Assembly: GCF_947487805.1 (NCBI RefSeq)
Contig: NZ_CANKXW010000002.1
Coordinates: forward strand, 620,001-684,000
Origin: an uncultured Tateyamaria sp.
GTDB lineage: Bacteria; Pseudomonadota; Alphaproteobacteria; Rhodobacterales; Rhodobacteraceae
Reading direction: 5' to 3'
Length of the DNA: 64,000 nt
A model generated the notes under the pieces. That model had not been told where the DNA came from. It did not search any database and was given only the letters and a program-made list of their open reading frames with translations. The stretch's first letter is position 1; each line of letters begins with the position of its first letter. Below, one piece after another: positions 42,486-50,999 of the stretch. The translations under genes were made by a program, and so were the position numbers.

Positions 42486-42582
42486 CGTTCTATCCCAAAT
42501 CCTCGGACGCACTTTGCGCGTGCAGCCCTAAAGAATCCGATAACAGATACAATTCGATCTATTTGCGCGCCCGGTCGCTGGC

Positions 42583-44145
42583 TCAGAAATCGGTCGGCGC
42601 CCCGCCCTCGGCCTTGCGACGTGCCACAAACTCCTTGAGCTCTTCGTGCAGGTTCTCCGCCATGGGCGGCGCTTCGAAATTTGCGATGATGTCCTTGAAC
42701 ATTCGGTGGGCGCGTTCCTGCGTCCACACACCCCCTGCGGCTTCCCAGCCCTCGTAATTCTTCCAATCGCTCAGAAACGGTTGGTAGAAGGCCGTCGTGT
42801 ACCTGTCCTGGGTGTGCTGAATGCCAAAGAAGTGGCCTTCGTTTCCGACCGATTTGATAGCGTCCAACGCAATGTCATCAGGACCAGTCCCGGTGATCGC
42901 AGGGTTCAGATACCGCTGTATTTGCTGCAATATCTCGCAATCCATGATGAACTTTTCAGGGCTGGCGATCAGCCCCCCCTCAAGCCACCCGGCCGCGTGG
43001 TAGACCATATTCGTCCCGGACTGCACGGCAGCCCAGAGACTGTTGGAGGTTTCCCACATCGCCTGTCCGTCTGGCACATTGGCTGCACACACACCCGAAG
43101 ACCGCATCGGCAGGCCGTAAAAGCGCGCCAGTTGCCCGGTCATTTGAGTGGCACGCATGTACTCGGGCGTACCAAAGGCAGGCGCGCCGGTTTTCATGTC
43201 GACATTCGATGTGAACGTGCCGATCGCACAGGGCGCGCCGGGCCTGACATATTGAAAGAGGGCAATCGCGCATAACCCTTCGGCAATCGATTGCGCAACC
43301 GCACCCGCCATGGTCACCGGCGCCATGGCCCCCGCAAGGGTAAAGGGCGTGACCACCACGGCCTGTCCACGCCGCACCAGCCGCAAACAGCCATCGATCA
43401 TCGGGTGATCATGCTTGAGTGGCGAGGTCGAATTGATATTCGTATACATGCGCGGGCTGGCTTCGAATTCTTCATCCGTAAGGCCACTTGCGATACGCAC
43501 CATCTCCATCACGTCTTCGACGCGTTCCTTGCCGAGGCTATAGGCGTGCATGACCTTGTCCGTCAGCGTCAGCTTGTCATAGACCACGTCGAGGTGCCGC
43601 ACGCTGGCGTGGATATCCACCGGCTCGACCGGGTAGCCGCCTGCGAAATGGATACAGTTGAAATACTGCGTCAGCTTCAGCAGGTTGCGGCACATCTCGC
43701 GATTGCCGGGCACCTTGGTGCCAATCTCCATGTCCCAATAGTTGGGCGGCGATGACACATTGCCAAAGGTCAGATGATTGCCGCCGATGGTGATCTTGCG
43801 ATCCGGGTTGCGCGGGGTCAGCGTGAATTCGGACGGCGCCTTGCCGATCATCTCCATGACCCAATGACGGTCCATACGCACGATGTCGCCGTCAATCCGG
43901 CACCCCGCCTCGCGCAGTATGCCAAGGGCTTCCTCGTTCAGGAACTGCACGCCGATCTCTTCGAGAATGCGCATAGCGCCGTCGTGAATTGCTTCGACCC
44001 CTTCCGGGGTCAGCGGCTCTACCGGCAGGTCGGTCATCACCGGCGGGTTCCACGGCATCTGTTCGATCACCGCCCCGCCCCGGCGCGCCGCTGCACCGGC
44101 GCGGCCGCCTCCGCGTGTTCTGCGCTTTTGTTCTGTCCCGGCCAT
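42583..44145 (-). CDS. MttB-family (non-pyrrolysine) methyltransferase
   Basis: The 520-residue protein belongs to the trimethylamine methyltransferase (MttB) superfamily: GAMRILEEIGVQFLNEEAL, FGNVSSPPNYWDME, FAGGYPVEPVDI, VTPFTLAGAMAPVTMAGA, and GNEGHFFGIQHTQDRY. The frame runs through with no in-frame amber, so it is a non-pyrrolysine homolog, like the glycine betaine methyltransferases. The ATG at 44145 has GGAGG 8 nt upstream. No corrinoid protein or activator gene is adjacent, so partners would be elsewhere. A quaternary amine substrate is inferred from the family. Confidence 0.9.
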   Translation of the reverse strand: MAGTEQKRRTRGGGRAGAAARRGGAVIEQMPWNPPVMTDLPVEPLTPEGVEAIHDGAMRILEEIGVQFLNEEALGILREAGCRIDGDIVRMDRHWVMEMIGKAPSEFTLTPRNPDRKITIGGNHLTFGNVSSPPNYWDMEIGTKVPGNREMCRNLLKLTQYFNCIHFAGGYPVEPVDIHASVRHLDVVYDKLTLTDKVMHAYSLGKERVEDVMEMVRIASGLTDEEFEASPRMYTNINSTSPLKHDHPMIDGCLRLVRRGQAVVVTPFTLAGAMAPVTMAGAVAQSIAEGLCAIALFQYVRPGAPCAIGTFTSNVDMKTGAPAFGTPEYMRATQMTGQLARFYGLPMRSSGVCAANVPDGQAMWETSNSLWAAVQSGTNMVYHAAGWLEGGLIASPEKFIMDCEILQQIQRYLNPAITGTGPDDIALDAIKSVGNEGHFFGIQHTQDRYTTAFYQPFLSDWKNYEGWEAAGGVWTQERAHRMFKDIIANFEAPPMAENLHEELKEFVARRKAEGGAPTDF

Positions 44146-44251
44146 GGCATGATCCTCCGCCCTGTTGGTGAGGCCTACCTCACCGCAGGGCCCGTGGGTG
44201 CACATCTCCGTTTGCGACGGCTTGTGTCGTTTTTCGGGGGCAAGAGGCCGT

Positions 44252-44980
44252 TTACGTTGGACGCACGCCCACCTGCATATCGATCCACCCAGGGATGTGA
44301 CCGATATCCGGCAAGACCACGCTCGCGTAAGGAGCCAGTTCCGAAGCCTCGGCAAGTCCGGTCAAAACAGCGATACGTCGCATTCCAGCGGCCTGCCCTG
44401 CGCGCAGGTCATGCAGGCTGTCGCCCACCATCACCACAGTTTCCGGCACAAGGCCGGTGGCTTCGCAGAATCCCAGCAACTGGCCTGGATCCGGCTTGCC
44501 GCCATATCCACTGTCCGATCCGGCGATGAAATCGAAACACGGCACGACATGCGCGGCCTCAAGATGCGCACGGGCCGGAGCTTCGGCATCATTGGTCGCC
44601 ACGCCCAGACGCAGATCACGCGCCCTGAGCGCGGTGAGAAACGGCAAGAGCGGCACCGCCTCGGCCTGCGGTGCAAGCGTTGCTTCGTCATTGAGAATGC
44701 TCAGCAATTCGGCCCGTGCCATGTCCGGAAATTGTGACTGCAGCGCATCGGCGATGTCCTCGGGCGTGCCCGCGATCACGACGCTGGTGCGGTCAAAGCG
44801 GCGCTGGTCAAGGTCGAAGCCTATTGCAGCACCCACACGCCGCGCACGGTCGAGATCCTGTCCGCATATGCGCACCAGAAACCCGGCCGCCCAAGCTTCC
44901 CACGTAGTGCCGAAATCAAACAGCGTGCCGTCCTTGTCAAAGATGATACCACGGATCGGGACATGTGCGTTCACGTCCAA
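44252..44980 (-). CDS. HAD-family phosphatase (phosphoglycolate phosphatase-like)
   Basis: The 242-residue haloacid-dehalogenase hydrolase has motif I IIFDKDGTLFDF (Asp nucleophile and general acid), motif II GVATND, and motifs III-IV GKPDPGQLLGFCE plus VMVGDSLHDLRAG. This is the Gph/PGP-like subgroup that dephosphorylates small phosphoesters such as 2-phosphoglycolate. It overlaps the DUF3572 gene by 10 bp, so the two are probably co-transcribed. The substrate is inferred from family only. Confidence 0.88.
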   Translation of the reverse strand: MDVNAHVPIRGIIFDKDGTLFDFGTTWEAWAAGFLVRICGQDLDRARRVGAAIGFDLDQRRFDRTSVVIAGTPEDIADALQSQFPDMARAELLSILNDEATLAPQAEAVPLLPFLTALRARDLRLGVATNDAEAPARAHLEAAHVVPCFDFIAGSDSGYGGKPDPGQLLGFCEATGLVPETVVMVGDSLHDLRAGQAAGMRRIAVLTGLAEASELAPYASVVLPDIGHIPGWIDMQVGVRPT

Positions 44981-45258
44981 TGCATCTGCTCCCCACCGGG
45001 CAGGGCCGCGCGCGCCTGCATCGGCTGATCATAGGGCAGACCCGCCCTATCACAGAATTCCGTCACCCAGGCATCGTCCATCATTATGAAATCCAGCAAT
45101 GCACCAAGAAACGCAGGATCGGTCGCCCCGGCCCGCACATCCGCTTCGCTGGCGCCTGTCGCCCCGAGGAAAACGGGCAGCAACTCTTCGTTTCCGGCCA
45201 TCCACGTCAGCGCCTGCAGGCCCACAACTTCGGCGGTTTCTCGCTTCATCGACATCAC
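44971..45258 (-). CDS. DUF3572-family protein
   Basis: The 95-residue protein is recognised by EVVGLQALTWMAGNEELLPV and FLGATGASEADVRAGATDP, the DUF3572 pattern in alphaproteobacteria. Function is unknown, and it is predicted to be cytoplasmic and helical. It overlaps the HAD phosphatase by 10 bp, an order seen often in related genomes. Met4 (45249) is an alternative start. It is divergent from the PleD-like gene (92-bp gap). Confidence 0.85.
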   Translation of the reverse strand: MMSMKRETAEVVGLQALTWMAGNEELLPVFLGATGASEADVRAGATDPAFLGALLDFIMMDDAWVTEFCDRAGLPYDQPMQARAALPGGEQMHWT

Positions 45259-45350
45259 AAACGCTCCTTCACCGCCATTTGGAAACCCTTTGTTAACCTA
45301 AAGGGTCAAGAACCGATTACACACTCTTTGTTACGAATTGGAAATGTCGG

Positions 45351-46748
45351 ATGCATGGCAAGGTTCTGGTTGTTGATCCCATCGCTACAAATCGCATTGT
45401 GCTGCGGGTCAAACTGGCGGCCAGCCACTATGACATGGATCAAGCAGGCAGCATCGCCGACGCCATTCGTGCCATGGGCAAGAGCCGCCCCGATATCATT
45501 CTTTGTGCAGACACGTTGCCCGATGGCGGACCCCTCAAGCTGATGAACCGGATGCGCAAGGCGGGATTGCATGGCAAGGTGCCTCTGATTGTCCTTGGCA
45601 ATGGCTGTGACGGCGATACACGGATCCGGCTTTTGGGCGCTGGCGCCGAAGACGTGCTGGAAAAACCGCTCGACGACAGCTTTTTGCTGGCCCGGATCCG
45701 CAGCGTCATCCGTGCCTTTGCATCCGCAACGGAATGGAAGCTGCGCGACGGCACCTCGCGCGCGCTTGGATTTGCAGAGCCCAGCACGCAGTTTGGCCCG
45801 GCGCAATCCGTGCGCGTTGTTGCCCGAGATCAGGCCCGACTTGAAAGCTGGCGACCCGCCTTGTGCGAAAATACACGTGCCACGGTGGCAAGCTGTACCC
45901 CCGCAGCCGCCGTCGAACACCGCTCCAAGGACAAGGCCGCGGACGGTTTCGTGCTGGTCGTGGAACCGGATGCGAGTGCAGACATGCTTGGTCTGCTGGC
46001 CACGATCCGAAGCAACGCGAGCACGCGACACAGCGTCATCCTCGTGGTGCAGGTCGATCCCGACTGCAAGCTTGGCGCGCAAATGCTGGACATGGGCGCC
46101 AATGACGTCATGGCGTTCCACCGTGACCCATCCGAAGTCGCGTTGCGCCTCGAAACTCTGCTGGCACGCAAGCGCATGTCCGATGCGCTGCGCGACACGG
46201 TGCGCACCGGGATCGAGGCGGCGCTGATCGACCCGCTGACCGGGCTGCACAATCGACGCTATGCCATGCCGCACCTGGCCCGAATTGCAGACCGGGCAAC
46301 CCGGTCGGGCAGACCCTTTGCCGTCATGGTCGCTGACATGGATCACTTCAAAAAGATCAACGACACACACGGGCACGCGGCAGGAGATGCAGTGCTGGTC
46401 GACACTGCCCGCAGGCTGCGCGAGAACTTGCGCGCTGTTGATATGGTGGCTCGTATCGGCGGCGAAGAATTCCTGATTGTCATGCCTGGAGCGGGCCTTC
46501 AGGATGCCAAGAACGCCGCCCAGCGTCTGTGTCAGATCGTGCGGGACACGCCCTTTGAGGTGCCCGGTTCGTCCGCAGATGTCACCGCAACCATTTCCAT
46601 CGGAATGACAGTGTGCGATCCCGCGAAAACCGCGGCCCTGACCGTAGCTCACACACCCGAAAGCCTTCTCGACCGGGCGGACAAGGCGCTTTACGGAGCC
46701 AAGGCCAAGGGGCGCGATTGCGTCACGCTCAGCCGCCCGGCGGCCTGA
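45351..46748 (+). CDS. pleD: PleD-like diguanylate cyclase with degenerate first receiver
   Basis: The 465-residue protein has the PleD layout: receiver 1 (about 1-125), adaptor receiver 2 (about 150-290) and a GGDEF domain (about 295-460) whose active site is ARIGGEEF, with I-site RAVD five residues before it. Receiver 1 has VVDPIATN in place of the acidic DD pair. Where Caulobacter PleD has the phospho-accepting Asp (IILLD), this protein has Ala with an Asp shifted by one (IILCADTLP). The conserved Thr is also lost, while the KP motif (EKPLD) is kept. Ordinary phospho-activation is therefore doubtful. It is divergent from the DUF3572-HAD pair. Confidence 0.9.
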   Translation: MHGKVLVVDPIATNRIVLRVKLAASHYDMDQAGSIADAIRAMGKSRPDIILCADTLPDGGPLKLMNRMRKAGLHGKVPLIVLGNGCDGDTRIRLLGAGAEDVLEKPLDDSFLLARIRSVIRAFASATEWKLRDGTSRALGFAEPSTQFGPAQSVRVVARDQARLESWRPALCENTRATVASCTPAAAVEHRSKDKAADGFVLVVEPDASADMLGLLATIRSNASTRHSVILVVQVDPDCKLGAQMLDMGANDVMAFHRDPSEVALRLETLLARKRMSDALRDTVRTGIEAALIDPLTGLHNRRYAMPHLARIADRATRSGRPFAVMVADMDHFKKINDTHGHAAGDAVLVDTARRLRENLRAVDMVARIGGEEFLIVMPGAGLQDAKNAAQRLCQIVRDTPFEVPGSSADVTATISIGMTVCDPAKTAALTVAHTPESLLDRADKALYGAKAKGRDCVTLSRPAA

Positions 46749-46761
46749 ACGCAGCAGTGGC

Positions 46762-47244
46762 TCAGCGCTTGGGCCCGCCCTTTTTCCGGTCCGGGCCACG
46801 TCTCAATACATCCTTGATCCGCCCGGCATAGGCAATGCGCTCTTCATCCGACATCGCCGACACGATGGACAGCCATTCCGATTGCGCCCGTTTCTGAACA
46901 CGCGTGACCCCGTCGGCCTGGCTGGCAAGGACCGCCTCGATCGCAGGGACGTCCAGCGGCGTGGTCTGCAACGCGTCAATCATGGCATTGAATTGTGCAC
47001 GGCGATCCCTGCGGTTCGGCAGGGCATCATCCCGCCGGACCGCATTGAACACACCGCGCCGATCCTCGTGCGGCAGTGCCAGCACATAGGGCATGGCATA
47101 CCCCATTGCACCGGGGCCCTTGCCGCCCAAGGGGCCGCCGCGCAGGACAAAGCCCGCCACCAGCCCGATGATCGCAAGGTTCGCGGCGAGGGAGATCCCA
47201 AGCAAAAGCTTGATCCACAGCGGTGTTCCAGATGTATCGCTCAT
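46762..47244 (-). CDS. Periplasmic heavy-metal-sensor-like protein (CnrR/CpxP type)
   Basis: The 160-residue protein has one N-terminal membrane helix (about residues 9-33) and a periplasmic helical domain with charged heptad-like segments (NRRDRRAQFNAMIDALQ, AIEAVLASQADGVTRVQKRAQSEW), as in the heavy-metal-sensor/CpxP-like family. No metal-binding His/Met cluster is obvious. It is the last gene of a sigma-factor unit, starting 2 bp after the upstream stop. I chose the ATG 47244 over a TTG at 47250 that overlaps that stop. Basic C-terminus (DRKKGGPKR). Confidence 0.75.
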   Translation of the reverse strand: MSDTSGTPLWIKLLLGISLAANLAIIGLVAGFVLRGGPLGGKGPGAMGYAMPYVLALPHEDRRGVFNAVRRDDALPNRRDRRAQFNAMIDALQTTPLDVPAIEAVLASQADGVTRVQKRAQSEWLSIVSAMSDEERIAYAGRIKDVLRRGPDRKKGGPKR

Positions 47245-47246
47245 GC

Positions 47247-47618
47247 TCAACCCTCATCCCAATCCCAGCCGAAGGCATCAAGCCCGCCCGTTTCTTCAAA
47301 CAGGGTGTCATAGCCAAGCGACCAAAGCGCATCCGTACCGGTGGGGTCAATCCCACCCAGCCCAACCGCAAACCCGGTGGCCGCCGCGGCAACCAGACCG
47401 CCAACGGCGCCCCAACCGCCCAGTCCCTGAACCATCTGCTGCCACCAAGGCCGCGCCGGTCTGACACCGCCCGGGGCGGGCAACATCGTCTCCGCATCCG
47501 CAAGAACACGCGCCATCAGCTGCGGCGAAGGTGCCGCCACCGGCGCCTGCGCCAGATCGTCCAAGATGTCATCAAGCCAACGCGGATCCGATGGTTCGGG
47601 GGGGCGGTTCTGTGTCAT
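47247..47618 (-). CDS. Putative membrane anti-sigma factor-like protein
   Basis: From the ATG at 47618 (AAGGA about 10 nt upstream) the product is 123 residues. An acidic, proline-rich cytoplasmic N-terminus (SDPRWLDDILDDLAQAP) precedes one Gly/Ala-rich membrane helix (about 65-88) and a short acidic tail (GLDAFGWDWDEG). There is no HxxxCxxC zinc motif. Because it is encoded directly after an ECF sigma factor and before a periplasmic sensor-like protein, an anti-sigma role is the simplest guess, but I recognise no domain. A TTG at 47642 is a less likely start. Confidence 0.6.
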   Translation of the reverse strand: MTQNRPPEPSDPRWLDDILDDLAQAPVAAPSPQLMARVLADAETMLPAPGGVRPARPWWQQMVQGLGGWGAVGGLVAAAATGFAVGLGGIDPTGTDALWSLGYDTLFEETGGLDAFGWDWDEG

Positions 47619-47625
47619 CGCATGT

Positions 47626-48213
47626 TCATCCTTCGTATCCAAGGGCAGCGACCTGCCCTTTGAGTGCCTGTGCCAATGCCCGCTTGCCGCGCGCCGTGAG
47701 GCTTTCGACAGCCTCTGTACTGATGTCCAACCGCGCCGCGATCTCCGGGTTCGACGCCCCTTCGAAATGGCGCAGCATCACCGCGAGACGCTGGCGCTCC
47801 GGCAGTTCTGCCAAGGCGCGGCGCAATGCGTCGTGGCGGGCTTGCGTCTGCAATTGCGCTTCTGCCGATGGCGCAGGATCTTCGGGCTCTGCCGCCTCGT
47901 CCAGCCCAACCGGTCCGCGCGACCGTGCCCGCAGCCGGTCGGTGCACAGGTTGGCGACAACACGGTACAACCACGTCGTCACCTTTGCCTCGCCCGTCCG
48001 CCACTCCGGCGCAATCCGCCACAAGCGCATCATCGCCTCTTGGGCCACATCCTCGGCCGCTGCCTGATCGCCCAGCATCCGCATCGCCTGCGCATGGACC
48101 CGCGGCACAAGGCGCGCGGTCAGTGTCCGGGCCGCACCGGCATCACCACGCGCAAAGCGCGCCAAAAGCGCGGCATCGTCCGTCTGCGGATCCGTATCGA
48201 GCGGCATAGTCAT
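47626..48213 (-). CDS. ECF-type RNA polymerase sigma factor
   Basis: The 195-residue sigma-70-family ECF factor has region 2 (RMLGDQAAAEDVAQEAMMRLWR, then VTTWLYRVVANLCTDRLR) and region 4 (ELPERQRLAVMLRHFEGASNPEIAARL with the recognition helix near STEAVESLTAR). It is first in a three-gene unit with a single-pass membrane protein and a periplasmic sensor-like protein, a layout typical of envelope-stress control. A strong hairpin at 48233 separates it from the EF-hand gene upstream. Confidence 0.92.
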   Translation of the reverse strand: MTMPLDTDPQTDDAALLARFARGDAGAARTLTARLVPRVHAQAMRMLGDQAAAEDVAQEAMMRLWRIAPEWRTGEAKVTTWLYRVVANLCTDRLRARSRGPVGLDEAAEPEDPAPSAEAQLQTQARHDALRRALAELPERQRLAVMLRHFEGASNPEIAARLDISTEAVESLTARGKRALAQALKGQVAALGYEG

Positions 48214-48232
48214 CAAACCCCGGCTACCCCTG

Positions 48233-48259
48233 CCCTGCCCCTTATTGCAAGGGGCAGGG
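48233..48259 (-). terminator. Strong hairpin between the EF-hand gene and the ECF sigma operon
   Basis: CCCTGCCCCTT (48233-48243) and AAGGGGCAGGG (48249-48259) form a perfect 11-bp stem around a 5-nt loop. It lies 16 bp after the EF-hand stop. There is no T run, so it may slow RNA decay or attenuate read-through instead of being a full terminator. Confidence 0.55.
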
Positions 48260-48275
48260 TCTGAGGCGGCTGTGA

Positions 48276-48716
48276 TCAGTTTTTGGACTTGCGCTTACCA
48301 CGCATCTTGTCACGGGCCTCGGCGAATTCCTCTTCGCTGATGCCACCGCTTTTGTCCGCGTCCATACGTTCAAAGAACCGAGCGGGATCACGGCGCGGGT
48401 GTTTCAGTTCGTCCGCCGACAGTTTGCCATCCGCATTTGCATCCATGCGCTCGATCATCTTGGCGGCACGGTCTTCGGCACGACCCTTGGCCGCTTCGAT
48501 CAGCTCCGCCTCAGTCAGGAACCCATCGCCATCCGCATCCGCGCGGGCAAAGCGGGCATTCCCGGCCTCTTGCAGTTCGGCAAGCGAGATTTCACCGCTG
48601 TTGTCTGCGTCCAGCGTTGCGAAATCCGGGCCACCACGACCTGCCGCCATAGCAGCGACTGTGGAAATCCCGATGGCAGCTGCCGCGATACCTGCGATAA
48701 ATGTGCTTCGTTGCAT
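48276..48716 (-). CDS. Secreted EF-hand calcium-binding protein
   Basis: The 146-residue protein has a signal peptide (MQRSTFIAGI, hydrophobic core, cleavage near AMAAG) and four EF-hand loops: DADNSGEISLAE, DADGDGFLTEAE, DANADGKLSADE and DADKSGGISEEE. The acidic positions are mostly intact, so calcium binding is likely. It ends in a very basic tail (RGKRKSKN). It lies upstream of the ECF sigma operon on the same strand, separated by a hairpin. Similar EF-hand genes often sit beside heavy-metal-sensor sigma units in this family. Confidence 0.9.
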   Translation of the reverse strand: MQRSTFIAGIAAAAIGISTVAAMAAGRGGPDFATLDADNSGEISLAELQEAGNARFARADADGDGFLTEAELIEAAKGRAEDRAAKMIERMDANADGKLSADELKHPRRDPARFFERMDADKSGGISEEEFAEARDKMRGKRKSKN

Positions 48717-48914
48717 TTTGATACTCCGTTTTTTTGCCTCATGGCGCAGGTCCTTTTCTGCGCCGGGTACAGGTCAAACGGGGGGCCGTCGCATTTCCGT
48801 CGAAAAAAGTTTTGGCGTCACCAACGCGACATCGGGACGCAAGGACAGATTGCGGCATTCCGCTTTGCTGCACCAACCCCCAGTTTGGCGGCACCAATAC
48901 AGAAAGCTGTTCAC

Positions 48915-49322
48915 ATGCAGACCCAGTCAAATGCCGAAGTGGCACATTCCGAAGATGCCCGACACCCCGTCCGCCCTGCGTTGTGGCGCGGCTGGCGCAA
49001 CCGTTGCCCGCGCTGCGGGCAAGGCCGCTTGCTCAAGGGTTATCTCAAGGTGGCGCCCGGCTGCCCCGTTTGCAAACTCGACTATTCGCACCATCGTGCG
49101 GATGACGGGCCTGCATATCTGACGATCCTCTTGGTTGGGCACCTGATGGCACCGCTCTTGCACTGGGTCTTTGTCACATGGCGGCCCGAGCCCCTGGTGC
49201 TGTTCACCATTTTTGCGGTTGGCTGCGTGGGCTTGTCGCTCTACCTTCTGCCCAGGCTCAAAGGGGCCATTGTCGGCTTTCAGTGGGCGCGCGGCATGGG
49301 TGGTTTCGCCCGCGCCGGTTAA
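48915..49322 (+). CDS. DUF983-family membrane protein
   Basis: The 135-residue protein has the DUF983 signature: WRGWRNRCPRCGQGRLLKGYLKVAPGCPVC, a rubredoxin-like CxxC...CxxC pair, then the conserved HHRADDGPAYLTILLVGH and two membrane helices (about 65-88 and 95-113). Function is unknown. I use the ATG at 48915; the 198-bp gap upstream, between this gene and the divergent EF-hand gene, shows no other gene. A Nudix gene follows after 50 bp on the same strand. Confidence 0.88.
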   Translation: MQTQSNAEVAHSEDARHPVRPALWRGWRNRCPRCGQGRLLKGYLKVAPGCPVCKLDYSHHRADDGPAYLTILLVGHLMAPLLHWVFVTWRPEPLVLFTIFAVGCVGLSLYLLPRLKGAIVGFQWARGMGGFARAG

Positions 49323-49372
49323 ACACCGCGCCTTGCAGCGGGCCGGATCCAAGCACAGATCAGGGGCCCGCA

Positions 49373-50077
49373 ATGGCACAGGATATATCTCAGGACAAAT
49401 CGGCCATCCGCAACGCATCCACGGTGATCGTGTTGCGGGACCGGCATGTCGCACCGCGCATCCTGATGGGTCAGCGTGGGGCAAAGGCGGTGTTCATGCC
49501 GAACAAGTTCGTCTTTCCGGGTGGCGCGGTGGACGCGGGCGATCATCACGTACCGCTCGCAACCGCGGTAACGGCCCCGAATGATGCGCGCCTGCGCGAC
49601 GACAGCGCCACGGATCTGGGCTCGGCCCTCGCCGCAGCGGCCATTCGCGAGCTGTTTGAAGAAACTGGCCAGGTCCTGGGCACCAGGGACCACTGGCCCG
49701 ATGCACCGCCCGATTGGCAGGACTTTGCCGCGACCGGCCACCGCCCGCACGCCGCACCGTTGCAATTCGTGTTCCGCGCGTTGACCCCTCCGGGCCGCCC
49801 GCGCCGCTTCGATGCGCGATTTTTCCTGATCGACGCGGACACTCTGGCCTCTGACCCTGACGATTTTTCTGCGGCCTCTGACGAGCTGTCGCATCTGCAA
49901 TGGGTCGCACTGGACGACGTGCGGTCCTATGACATGCCGTTCATCACCGAAGTCGTCCTGAGCGAAATCGCCGCCCGCGTCACGGACCCGGCCCCCCCCG
50001 CAAGCGTGCCATTCTTCAAGAACAACGAAGAAGAAAGCCTGTTCTTGCGTCTGCGCGGCTACGCCCAGCCCGACTGA
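49373..50077 (+). CDS. Nudix hydrolase (NUDT7/NUDT19-like)
   Basis: From the ATG at 49373 the product is 234 residues. The Nudix core contains FVFPGGAVDAGD and the box portion AIRELFEETGQV (REx2EExG intact), with an insertion between the two halves as in coenzyme-A-type NUDT7/NUDT19 enzymes. This placement suggests an acyl-CoA or nucleotide-diphosphate substrate. It follows DUF983, an arrangement I recall from other Rhodobacteraceae. It converges on the EamA gene with a 6-bp gap. Confidence 0.88.
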   Translation: MAQDISQDKSAIRNASTVIVLRDRHVAPRILMGQRGAKAVFMPNKFVFPGGAVDAGDHHVPLATAVTAPNDARLRDDSATDLGSALAAAAIRELFEETGQVLGTRDHWPDAPPDWQDFAATGHRPHAAPLQFVFRALTPPGRPRRFDARFFLIDADTLASDPDDFSAASDELSHLQWVALDDVRSYDMPFITEVVLSEIAARVTDPAPPASVPFFKNNEEESLFLRLRGYAQPD

Positions 50078-50083
50078 TCCCCG

Positions 50084-50983
50084 TCAGATCACCGCGATCA
50101 GCATCAGAATGGACGCCAAAAGCACCGCCATGCCCAGCCATTCGCGCCCGCTGATCGCCTCGCGGAAGACCAGCACCGACGCCAGCGCGCTCAGGATCAA
50201 TTCGACCTGCCCGACCGCGTTGACATAGGCGGCGTTCTGCAAGGTGAAGGCCGTGAACCAGCAGAATGACCCGGCCATCGACATCAAACCGACCCAGACC
50301 GCTACCCGCCGCGCCCCCCAGACGGCACCGATTTGCCCCGGATCGCGCCACCGCAGCCAGATCAGCATCGCAATCGTCTGCATCGCCGTCACGACCGCGA
50401 GGGTCAGCCCGGCGCGTGCGAGCGGATCCTCAAGGTCAAGGCTCAACGACGCGCCGCGGTAACACACGCCCGAGACTGCAAAGAGCAATCCCGCCACCAA
50501 CCCGAGCCCTGCGGACGGGTTCGCCATGTCGCGCCACCCGAACCCGCGCCCGGGCGGGACCGACAGAAGGACCACGCCCACCAGCCCAAGTCCAATGGCC
50601 ATTAGGCCCCAACCGCTGACCGCATCTCCCAGCAGGACCCAACCAACCAAAACGGCCTGCATCACCTCGGTTTTCTTGAATGTGATGCCCACCGCAAAGT
50701 TGCGCGCCTGAAACAGGCGCACCGTGGCCACGGTCGCAAGGATCTGCGCCAACCCACCCAACATGCCAAAGCCCCACAAGGCAGGCCCAAACACAGGGAC
50801 GCTCTGCTCTGTGGCCCACAGGTAGATGCTGATCAGAACCGCCACGAGTGGCGCGGAATACACAAACCGCGCCAGCGTCGCGCCAGACGCGCTCAACGTG
50901 CCCAGCGACAACTGCCGTTGCAACATGAACCGCAACGTCTGAAAGAAGGCAGCGGCGAGTGTAATGGGAATCCAGAGGGTCAT
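50084..50983 (-). CDS. EamA/DMT-family transporter
   Basis: The 299-residue protein has about ten membrane helices in two EamA halves, with small and aromatic residues at helix ends, and a conserved NAAYVNAVGQVELILSALASV near the C-terminal half. Drug/metabolite transporters of this family usually export amino acids or other small metabolites by proton exchange. No substrate can be assigned. It stands between the convergent Nudix gene and the desaturase gene on the same strand (16 bp upstream). Confidence 0.85.
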   Translation of the reverse strand: MTLWIPITLAAAFFQTLRFMLQRQLSLGTLSASGATLARFVYSAPLVAVLISIYLWATEQSVPVFGPALWGFGMLGGLAQILATVATVRLFQARNFAVGITFKKTEVMQAVLVGWVLLGDAVSGWGLMAIGLGLVGVVLLSVPPGRGFGWRDMANPSAGLGLVAGLLFAVSGVCYRGASLSLDLEDPLARAGLTLAVVTAMQTIAMLIWLRWRDPGQIGAVWGARRVAVWVGLMSMAGSFCWFTAFTLQNAAYVNAVGQVELILSALASVLVFREAISGREWLGMAVLLASILMLIAVI

Positions 50984-50999
50984 GGCCCTCTATCCCGTA

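Noticed and set aside
37400-44145. tRNA-Glu as the integration site of a genomic island
   Set aside because: No integrase and no second copy of the tRNA 3' end seen downstream; the somewhat more A/T-rich genes alone are not enough.
42583-44145. Pyrrolysine-containing MttB
   Set aside because: The frame has no internal TAG; it is a non-pyrrolysine homolog.
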